From the NCBI GenBank assembly GCA_947380285.1, contig CANCQD010000117.1, positions 1 to 6,519 of the forward strand: a DNA stretch of 6,519 bases, given 5' to 3'. The position numbers and the translations under genes were made by a program. How positions within the stretch are numbered: the stretch's first letter is position 1; every line of letters begins with the position of its first letter. The stretch comes from Burkholderiaceae bacterium (lineage in GTDB: Bacteria > Pseudomonadota > Gammaproteobacteria > Burkholderiales > Burkholderiaceae). Positions 1 to 6,109 of this stretch are shown in pieces. A model generated the notes under the pieces. That model made no database searches. It saw only the letters and a list, made by a program, of their open reading frames with translations, and was not told where the DNA came from.

Positions 1-2712
1 GAACAAGCCGCTAAAGAAACACTACCAATATCCCTCGAAGACGAAATGCGGCGGTCCTATTTGGACTACGCAATGAGCGTCATCGTCGGCAGAGCCCTGC
101 CAGACGTGCGCGATGGCCTCAAACCGGTTCACCGCCGGGTCTTATTCGCTATGTATGAATTAAACAACGATTGGAACCGAGCTTACAAAAAATCTGCCCG
201 TATAGTTGGCGATGTAATCGGTAAATACCATCCGCATGGTGATTCTGCGGTGTATGACACGATCGTTCGGATGGCTCAGGATTTCTCTCTGCGCTATATG
301 TTGGTTGACGGACAGGGCAATTTCGGGTCTGTAGACGGCGATAACGCTGCTGCAATGCGTTATACCGAGATCCGCCTCCGCAAGATCGCCCATGAGCTTT
401 TGGCTGATTTGGACAAGGAAACCGTCGATTTCGGGCCAAATTACGATGGTAGCGAGAAAGAACCTCTCATTCTTCCTGCAAAAGTGCCTAATTTGCTGAT
501 TAACGGCAGTTCTGGCATTGCGGTGGGTATGGCTACCAATATCCCCCCTCACAACCTAGATGAGGTCGTTACAGCCTGTTTACACGTGCTTCACAACCCA
601 GAATGCACAATTGATGAGCTGATTGAGATCATCCCAGCTCCGGATTTCCCGACCGCCGGCATTATTTACGGCGTTCAAGGGGTGCGCGAGGGCTATCGAA
701 CCGGCCGCGGCCGCGTAGTGATGCGTGCCAAAACGCACTTTGAAGATCTGGATAAGGGCGCGCGTCAGGCAATCATCGTCGATGAGTTGCCATATCAAGT
801 TAATAAAAAGAACTTGCTCGAGCGTATTGCTGAGTTAGTGAATGAGAAAAAAGTAGAAGGCATTTCTGATTTGCGTGATGAGTCAGATAAATCCGGTATG
901 CGCGTAGTGATTGAGTTGAAGCGCGGTGAAGTGCCTGAGGTTGTCCTCAATAATTTGTATAAGAGTACTCAGCTGCAAGATAACTTCGGTATGAACATGG
1001 TGGCCTTGGTAGATAACCAGCCGCGCTTGTTGAACTTGAAGCAAATGCTGGAGTACTTCTTGCAGCATCGTCGCGAAGTAGTAACGCGTCGTACGATTTT
1101 TGAATTGCGTAAAGCGCGCGAGCGTGGTCACGTCTTAGAAGGTTTAGCAGTTGCCTTGGCAAATATTGATGAGTTCATCGCGATTATCAAAGCTGCCGCA
1201 AACCCAGTGATCGCTAAACAAGAATTAATGGGCAAAGCTTGGGATTCGTCGATGGTGCGTGAGATGTTGGCACGTGCTGAGACAGATACCCCTGGCGGCC
1301 GCAATGCTTATCGTCCAGAAGGTTTGTTGCCGGAGTACGGCATGCAGAGCACTGGCTTGTATCGCCTGTCAGATAGTCAAGCACAAGAAATTCTGCAGAT
1401 GCGTTTACAACGCTTGACTGGTCTTGAGCAAGATAAGATTGTGAATGAGTACAAAGAAGTGATGTCAGAAATTTCTGATTTGTTGGATTTATTAGCAAAG
1501 CCAGAGCGCGTCACTTCAGTAATTGAGAGCGAGCTGAAAGAAGTACAAGCAGAGTTTGGTATTGCTGGTGGTGATACAGGCCGCCGTTCATTTATTGAAA
1601 TGAATGCAACTGAACTCTTCACGGAAGATTTAATTACTCCACAAGATATGGTGGTCACTCTTTCTCACACTGGCTACATGAAGAGTCAGCCATTGAGTGA
1701 GTACCGCGCGCAAAAACGTGGTGGTCGAGGCAAACAAGCTGCGGCAACTAAAGATGAAGATTGGATTGATACTTTATTCGTGGCGAATACGCATGATGCA
1801 ATCTTGTGCTTCTCTGATCGCGGTCGCATGTATTGGTTAAAGGTTTGGGAAGTGCCACAAGGCAGTCGTAATTCCCGCGGTAAACCGATCGTTAATATGT
1901 TCCCGCTGATTGAAGGCGAAAAGATCACCGTGATTCTCCCAATCAAGGGATATCAGGATGATCAATATGTCTTCATGGCAACAAGCTTAGGTACCGTGAA
2001 GAAGACCCGTTTGTCTGACTTCTCGAATCCTCGTAAGGCCGGAATTATTGCGGTTGACCTAAACGAAGGAGACTTCTTGGTCGGCGCTGCAATTACCGAT
2101 GGTCAGCATGATGTGATGTTGTTCTCTGATGCAGGTAAAGCAGTTCGCTTTGATGAGAACGATGTTCGCCCAATGGGTCGTACAGCACGCGGTGTACGCG
2201 GTATGAATTTAGGTGAAGGTCACCAAGTGATTGCGATGCTAGTGGCGCCAGCAGAAGCTGCTGAAGGCGCTGAGGCTGCAGTGGTGGATGCGAGCGGTAT
2301 CGCCGTTCCAAGTAGCGTATTAACTGCTACTGAGAATGGTTACGGTAAGCGCACCCCAATTGCTGAATACACCCGTCATGGTCGCGGTACTAAAGGCATG
2401 ATTGCGATTCAGACCTCCGAGCGTAACGGCAAAGTAGTTGCTGCTGCTTTGGTATCACCTGAAGATCAAATTATGTTGATTACTACTGGTGGCGTCTTAG
2501 TTCGCACCCGCGTCTCTGAAATTCGTGAGATGGGCCGTGCAACTCAAGGTGTTACTTTGATTAACGTGGATGAAGGTACTCGCTTGTCTGGTTTGCAACG
2601 AATTGCTGAAAGTGATTCTGATGACGAGGGTGATGTTGATGAAGCAGAAGAAGGTGATATATCTGCTGATCCAGCGACTGATTCCGATACTGATGCAGTA
2701 GGTGATGCCTAA
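1..2712 (+). CDS. gyrA: DNA gyrase subunit A, 5' end cut by at most a codon or so
   Basis: GyrA is the DNA-cutting subunit of the A2B2 type II topoisomerase that introduces negative supercoils using ATP hydrolysed by GyrB. The frame is open from base 1. The first residues ([16 protein letters not shown]) align without gaps to E. coli GyrA from residue 2, so the true start is probably the codon just before the window, giving about 904 residues (E. coli 875). The internal ATG at 46 would remove conserved N-terminal residues. With that numbering the catalytic tyrosine is Tyr122 (361-363, in AAAMRYTEI), and the quinolone-region residues are Ser83 (244-246) and Asp87 (256-258), the susceptible forms. 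The breakage-reunion domain and coiled coil span roughly residues 30-525. The C-terminal beta-pinwheel begins near 540 and carries the GyrA box QKRGGRG at 1711-1731, needed for DNA wrapping. An Ala/Glu-rich insert lies near residues 750-773, and the last 35 residues form an acidic tail. A second in-frame TAA lies 12 bases after the stop. Confidence 0.98.
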   Translation, partial: EQAAKETLPISLEDEMRRSYLDYAMSVIVGRALPDVRDGLKPVHRRVLFAMYELNNDWNRAYKKSARIVGDVIGKYHPHGDSAVYDTIVRMAQDFSLRYMLVDGQGNFGSVDGDNAAAMRYTEIRLRKIAHELLADLDKETVDFGPNYDGSEKEPLILPAKVPNLLINGSSGIAVGMATNIPPHNLDEVVTACLHVLHNPECTIDELIEIIPAPDFPTAGIIYGVQGVREGYRTGRGRVVMRAKTHFEDLDKGARQAIIVDELPYQVNKKNLLERIAELVNEKKVEGISDLRDESDKSGMRVVIELKRGEVPEVVLNNLYKSTQLQDNFGMNMVALVDNQPRLLNLKQMLEYFLQHRREVVTRRTIFELRKARERGHVLEGLAVALANIDEFIAIIKAAANPVIAKQELMGKAWDSSMVREMLARAETDTPGGRNAYRPEGLLPEYGMQSTGLYRLSDSQAQEILQMRLQRLTGLEQDKIVNEYKEVMSEISDLLDLLAKPERVTSVIESELKEVQAEFGIAGGDTGRRSFIEMNATELFTEDLITPQDMVVTLSHTGYMKSQPLSEYRAQKRGGRGKQAAATKDEDWIDTLFVANTHDAILCFSDRGRMYWLKVWEVPQGSRNSRGKPIVNMFPLIEGEKITVILPIKGYQDDQYVFMATSLGTVKKTRLSDFSNPRKAGIIAVDLNEGDFLVGAAITDGQHDVMLFSDAGKAVRFDENDVRPMGRTARGVRGMNLGEGHQVIAMLVAPAEAAEGAEAAVVDASGIAVPSSVLTATENGYGKRTPIAEYTRHGRGTKGMIAIQTSERNGKVVAAALVSPEDQIMLITTGGVLVRTRVSEIREMGRATQGVTLINVDEGTRLSGLQRIAESDSDDEGDVDEAEEGDISADPATDSDTDAVGDA
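2245..2270 (+). repeat. Imperfect inverted repeat in the Ala/Glu-rich insert of gyrA
   Basis: GCGCC (2245-2249) can pair with GGCGC (2266-2270), and AGCAG (2250-2254) with CTGCT (2258-2262). This leaves a 3-base loop and a 3-base bulge on one side. It falls in the stretch that encodes [11 protein letters not shown], so much of the symmetry may come simply from repeated GCA/GCT and GAA/GAG codons. The pairing is visible; any function in mRNA folding or DNA slippage is unproven. Confidence 0.35.
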
Positions 2713-2724
2713 CTTGGCATCGCT
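2701..2724 (+). other. Inverted repeat (possible RNA hairpin) with the gyrA stop codon in its loop
   Basis: GATGCC (2704-2709) and GGCATC (2716-2721) are perfect reverse complements around a 6-base loop TAACTT. The loop holds the gyrA TAA stop (2710-2712). G-U and G-C pairs can extend the stem outward to 2701 and 2724, for about 9 pairs. The bases after it (TAAAGACCTC) have no U-run, so it does not look like a complete intrinsic terminator. It could protect or punctuate the gyrA mRNA, weakly attenuate read-through into serC, or be chance. Confidence 0.4.
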
Positions 2725-2742
2725 TAAAGACCTCTAAACATC

Positions 2743-3840
2743 ATGACCTTTGACCGCCGCATTTTTAATTTCGCTGCGGGGCCTGCTACTTTGCCTGAAG
2801 AGGTATTGAAGCGGGCTGCTGATGAAATGCTCAATTGGCAAGGTCTTGGTACTAGCGTGATGGAGATTAGCCATCGCAGTAAAGAGTTCATGGCAGTGTA
2901 CGAAGAAACTTTGCAGGACCTGCGTACCCTAATGAACATTCCCGACAGCTATGAAATTTTGCTGTTACAGGGTGGTGGCCTTGGTCAAAACGCCGCTATT
3001 CCAATGAACTTAATGCCTTTGGCGAAGCATGGCCCTAAGGCCGATTTCATTGTTACGGGTGTTTGGTCTGAAAAATCATTCAAAGAAGCGCAAAAGTACG
3101 GCACCGCAAATTTAGCCGCAACTTCAACCGCAGAAAAATTTAATACGATTCCTGCAAGATCCACTTGGCAGTTATCTCATGATGCTGCATATGTTCATTA
3201 CTGCGCGAATGAAACTATTGGCGGTGTTGAGTTCCCTGATGTGCCAGATGTTGGTAATACGCCCTTAGTAGCAGATATTTCTAGCAACATTCTCTCCAAA
3301 GAGATGGATGTGAATCAGTGCGCCGTATGGTTTGCTGGTGCCCAAAAGAACATTGGTCCTTCGGGCGTCACCATTGTGATCATCCGTAAAGATTTAATCG
3401 GGCACAGCATGAGTATTACGCCAACGATTTGGGATTGGGCTGTTCAGGCAAATACTCAGTCGATGATTAACACTCCACCTACATTTGCAATCTACATGGC
3501 TGGCTTAGGCTTTCAGTGGTTGTTAAAGCAGGGTGGTGTGAAAGCGATTGAAAAGCGCAATCAAGAAAAATCGGATTTGCTCTACAACTATTTGGATCAA
3601 AGTAGTCTTTATGAAAATCGCGTGAACAAAGAATATCGTTCACGAATGAATGTGACTTTCTTCCTAAAGGACGAGGCATTAAATGCGAAGTTCTTGGAAG
3701 AATCGAATGCTGCCGGTCTGGTTGCCTTGCGTGGCCATAAGGCCGCTGGTGGTATGCGTGCCAGCATCTATAACGCAATGCCATTAGAGGGCGTTAAAGC
3801 GCTCGTTGAATTTATGCGTGACTTTGAAAGGCGGGCTTAA
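2743..3840 (+). CDS. serC: Phosphoserine aminotransferase
   Basis: SerC is a cytosolic PLP enzyme that transfers the amino group of glutamate to 3-phosphohydroxypyruvate, giving O-phosphoserine. In the family it also makes 4-phosphohydroxy-threonine for PLP synthesis. The 365 residues match the class V aminotransferase SerC family (E. coli about 362). Visible landmarks are the N-terminal IFNFAAGPATLPEEVL, GTSVMEISHR with His44-Arg45, the GGGLGQ cofactor-phosphate loop (77-82), the PLP-lysine motif GAQKNIGP with Lys202 (3346-3348), NTPPTF, and GHKAAGGMRASIYNAMP with His332 and Arg339, which in the family contribute to phosphate binding. The ATG is the first start after an in-frame TAA at 2725-2727. 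The ribosome site is weak (AAAGA at 2726-2730, 12 bases before the ATG). The gene lies 30 bases after gyrA and overlaps pheA by one base, as in the aromatic supraoperon. Its last codons include AGG-CGG, which supply the pheA ribosome site. Confidence 0.97.
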   Translation: MTFDRRIFNFAAGPATLPEEVLKRAADEMLNWQGLGTSVMEISHRSKEFMAVYEETLQDLRTLMNIPDSYEILLLQGGGLGQNAAIPMNLMPLAKHGPKADFIVTGVWSEKSFKEAQKYGTANLAATSTAEKFNTIPARSTWQLSHDAAYVHYCANETIGGVEFPDVPDVGNTPLVADISSNILSKEMDVNQCAVWFAGAQKNIGPSGVTIVIIRKDLIGHSMSITPTIWDWAVQANTQSMINTPPTFAIYMAGLGFQWLLKQGGVKAIEKRNQEKSDLLYNYLDQSSLYENRVNKEYRSRMNVTFFLKDEALNAKFLEESNAAGLVALRGHKAAGGMRASIYNAMPLEGVKALVEFMRDFERRA

Positions 3841-3842
3841 TG
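3826..3842 (+). promoter_or_regulatory. pheA ribosome-binding site and TAATG stop-start overlap
   Basis: GAAAGG (3826-3831) lies 8 bases before the pheA ATG (3840-3842), inside the last codons of serC. The A of the ATG is also the last base of the serC TAA (3838-3840). This layout is typical of translational coupling, where the ribosome ending serC restarts on pheA. The pheA frame has a TGA at 3825-3827 and no other start codon before 3840, so this start is well fixed. It is the only good Shine-Dalgarno-like site among the four gene junctions. Confidence 0.8.
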
Positions 3843-4919
3843 AGTACTGAAGAACAGCGCTTGGCTCCCTTGCGAGAAAAAATCGACTCCTTAGATGCGC
3901 AGATCTTAGATTTGCTGTCACAGCGTGCGAAAGCTGCTCAAGAGGTGGGCCACATTAAAGGCGGATTTGCTTCCCCGGTATTTCGACCTGAGCGTGAGCG
4001 CCAGGTGGTTGCCAAGCTTCAGGAAATTAATCAGGGCCCATTGTTGCCCGATGGTATTGCAGCTATTTGGCGTGAAGTCATGTCAGCCTGCAGAGCGTTA
4101 GAGGCGCGTCAGACGATCGCCTATCTAGGTCCTGTAGGAACTTTTTCAGAGCAAGCGGCGCACACTTATTTTGGTAGTTCTATCGCGGGTTTGCCTTGCA
4201 ACAGTCTTGATGAAGTTTTTAAAGCGGTAGAAAAAGGTTCTGCACAATTTGGTGTGGTACCTGTAGAAAATTCTAGCGAGGGAGCCATCTCTCGTACATT
4301 AGATTTGTTGTTGGATTCGCCGATGCAGATTAGCGGTGAAGTAGTGCTGCCAATTCACCATCACCTCTTAACGAAGAGCGGCAACCTGGATGGTGTCACG
4401 ACCGTTTGTGCTCATGCCCAAGCTTTAGCGCAATGTCAGCAGTGGTTAAGTCAGCATGCACCGCAATTAAAGCGTCAAGCAGTCAGCAGCAATGCTGAGG
4501 CTGCACGCTTGGCTGCTGGTGATCCAACTCTAGCCGCCATCGCAGGTGATCCTGCTCAATTGGCTTATGGTCTGCAGGTAGTGGCAGCACAAGTTCAAGA
4601 TGATCCCCATAACCGTACACGCTTTGTTGTCATTGGTAGTTATGAATGCCAGCCTACAGGCCATGATCAAACCTCATTGGTATTGTCAGTAGATAACCAG
4701 CCTGGTGCTGTGTATCGCTTACTAGAGCCTCTTGCAAAGCATGGGGTATCGATGAATCGCTTTGAATCACGTCCTGCAAGAAAAGGTACTTGGGAATATC
4801 ACTTTTACATTGATATCTCAGGCCATGCATTAGATCCAAAAGTAGTGAAGGCCTTAAAAGAGCTAAAAGAAACAGCTGCCTTCTATAAGAAACTTGGTTC
4901 CTATCCGCACTCCGCATAA
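3840..4919 (+). CDS. pheA: Bifunctional chorismate mutase / prephenate dehydratase (P-protein)
   Basis: PheA converts chorismate to prephenate and then to phenylpyruvate, the committed branch to phenylalanine. The 359 residues show three parts. An AroQ-type chorismate mutase helix bundle (about 5-90) has Arg12, Arg29, Lys40 and Arg52-Glu53 in positions matching E. coli Arg11, Arg28, Lys39 and Arg51-Glu52. A prephenate dehydratase domain (about 92-270) has GPVGTFSEQAA (97-107), PVENSSEGAI (around 143-150) and the catalytic-site TRF motif with Thr260 (4617-4619). A C-terminal ACT domain (about 277-355) has GAVY (289-292) and ESRP (309-312), the regions that bind phenylalanine for feedback inhibition in this family. 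No domain is missing. The start overlaps the serC stop, so translation is probably coupled. I see no leader peptide or attenuator, and the serC overlap leaves no room for one, so control is more likely allosteric at this gene. Confidence 0.97.
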   Translation: MSTEEQRLAPLREKIDSLDAQILDLLSQRAKAAQEVGHIKGGFASPVFRPERERQVVAKLQEINQGPLLPDGIAAIWREVMSACRALEARQTIAYLGPVGTFSEQAAHTYFGSSIAGLPCNSLDEVFKAVEKGSAQFGVVPVENSSEGAISRTLDLLLDSPMQISGEVVLPIHHHLLTKSGNLDGVTTVCAHAQALAQCQQWLSQHAPQLKRQAVSSNAEAARLAAGDPTLAAIAGDPAQLAYGLQVVAAQVQDDPHNRTRFVVIGSYECQPTGHDQTSLVLSVDNQPGAVYRLLEPLAKHGVSMNRFESRPARKGTWEYHFYIDISGHALDPKVVKALKELKETAAFYKKLGSYPHSA

Positions 4920-4950
4920 GCGTCTCCAAAGCTAAATTAAAGCAGCCAGA

Positions 4951-6078
4951 ATGACTTCAAAAATTGGTTTAAAACATATTCATGCCATTGCCCCCTATGT
5001 GGGCGGTCGCCCAATTAGTGAGGTTGCACGCGACTATGGTTTAGACGAAAGTAAGATTGTGAAGTTGGCTTCCAATGAAAATCCATTGGGTATGCCACAG
5101 TCTGCGCAAGATGCAATGATTAAAGCTGCGGCTGATCTGGGCCGTTATCCAGATTCCAATGGTTTTGAATTAAAGAAGGTGCTCTCCGAGCGTCTAGGTG
5201 TGCCTGCTGATTGGGTAACCCTGGGCAATGGCAGCAACGATATTTTGGAATTAGCTGCGCGCGCAGTCGCTCAAGCAGGTGATGAAATCATTTTTTCTCG
5301 CCATGCATTTGCTGTCTACCCTTTGGCAACCCAAGCCGTTGGAGCGAAATCCATTGAGGTTGCACCAACCAGTTTGTATGGCCATGATTTGCCAGCGATG
5401 TTGGCTGCGATTAAAGCATCCGGTGATAAAGCAAAACTGGTTTTTGTGGCTAATCCCAATAATCCTACGGGCAGCTATCTCACAGCAAAAGAGATTGAAG
5501 ATTTCTTATTGGCGGTACCGAGTAATATCGTGGTGGTATTGGATGAGGCCTATAACGAATACCTTGCCCCAGAACAATGCTACGATGCTATTGCTTGGGT
5601 AAAGCGTTTCCCTAATATGATTTTGTCACGTAGCTTCTCAAAGGCTTATGGCCTGGCGGGTCTGCGGATTGGTTATGGTGTTGCTCAAGCGCAGTTGACA
5701 GATCTTCTTAATCGTATTCGTCAACCTTTTAATGTCAATAGTCTGGCGCAGGCAGCAGCGATTGCTGCTTTTCAAGATACAGCTTTCTTGCAAAAAGGCT
5801 TTGAATTAAACCGTGCTGGTTACAGTCAACTGACTAAAGCGTTTGATGAATTAAATTTATCTTATTTACCTTCTGCTGGTAATTTCGTGCTCGTCAAAGT
5901 GGGTGATGATGATGAGGCGGGGGGTCGGATTAATTTGGCCTTACTCAAGCGCGGCATTATTGTTCGCCCTGTTGGAAATTACGGTTTGCCTCAGTGGCTC
6001 CGAATTTCAATTGGACTACCTGAAGAGAATGCGGCGTTCCTTTCTGCGCTACGCGAGATCTTGGCGCAGAGTAAATAA
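4951..6078 (+). CDS. hisC: Histidinol-phosphate aminotransferase, HisC2-like, probably also aromatic
   Basis: This is a fold-type I, class I/II PLP aminotransferase of 375 residues. The family converts imidazole-acetol phosphate plus glutamate to histidinol phosphate, and several members also aminate phenylpyruvate and 4-hydroxyphenylpyruvate. Visible motifs are IVKLASNENPLG near residue 38-48, LGNGSNDILEL, NPNNPTG (168-174), VLDEAYNEY with Asp198 and Tyr201, SRSFSKAYGLAGLR with PLP-lysine Lys231 (5641-5643) and Arg239, and the carboxylate-binding WLRI arginine Arg351 (6001-6003). The ATG is the first start after an in-frame TAA at 4933-4935, but no clear Shine-Dalgarno is seen before it. Spacers of 31 bases separate it from both pheA and tyrA. 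Its place between these genes, away from any other his gene in the window, suggests a role in phenylalanine and tyrosine transamination. Whether it also serves histidine depends on a second hisC elsewhere, which cannot be seen here. Confidence 0.95.
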   Translation: MTSKIGLKHIHAIAPYVGGRPISEVARDYGLDESKIVKLASNENPLGMPQSAQDAMIKAAADLGRYPDSNGFELKKVLSERLGVPADWVTLGNGSNDILELAARAVAQAGDEIIFSRHAFAVYPLATQAVGAKSIEVAPTSLYGHDLPAMLAAIKASGDKAKLVFVANPNNPTGSYLTAKEIEDFLLAVPSNIVVVLDEAYNEYLAPEQCYDAIAWVKRFPNMILSRSFSKAYGLAGLRIGYGVAQAQLTDLLNRIRQPFNVNSLAQAAAIAAFQDTAFLQKGFELNRAGYSQLTKAFDELNLSYLPSAGNFVLVKVGDDDEAGGRINLALLKRGIIVRPVGNYGLPQWLRISIGLPEENAAFLSALREILAQSK

Positions 6079-6109
6079 CCATCAAGAAATATTAAAAATT
6101 ACCTAGCTG

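Noticed and set aside
149..552. Overlapping open frames on the - strand inside gyrA
   Set aside because: They lie opposite highly conserved gyrA codons, overlap each other in different frames, and read as no recognisable protein family.
703..714. GC-rich palindrome GGCCGCGGCC, with an overlapping GCGGCCGC
   Set aside because: It encodes the conserved TGRGR stretch of GyrA, and the symmetry follows from Gly-Arg codons GGC and CGC.
1214..1946. Further - strand open frames inside gyrA (1214-1498, 1377-1658, 1686-1946)
   Set aside because: They are shadows of gyrA. Their compositions are unlike real proteins and there is no independent start context.
3479..3784. - strand open frame of about 100 codons inside serC
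   Set aside because: It is fully opposite conserved serC sequence including the phosphate-binding region, with no family resemblance.
5279..5602. + strand open frame of about 107 codons inside hisC
   Set aside because: It is a different frame within the conserved NPNNPTG and DEAY region of hisC. The protein is rich in Leu, Trp and Arg and recognisable as an out-of-frame reading.
6061..6096. Possible promoter before tyrA (TTGGCG and TATTAA)
   Set aside because: The spacing between the two boxes is about 23 bases, too long for a sigma-70 promoter, and the A/T-rich spacer makes a TATTAA match likely by chance.
5903..6106. + strand open frame crossing the end of hisC into the spacer
   Set aside because: It begins at the GATGAT run (MMMM) and is a frame shadow of hisC; it ends before tyrA and has no ribosome site.
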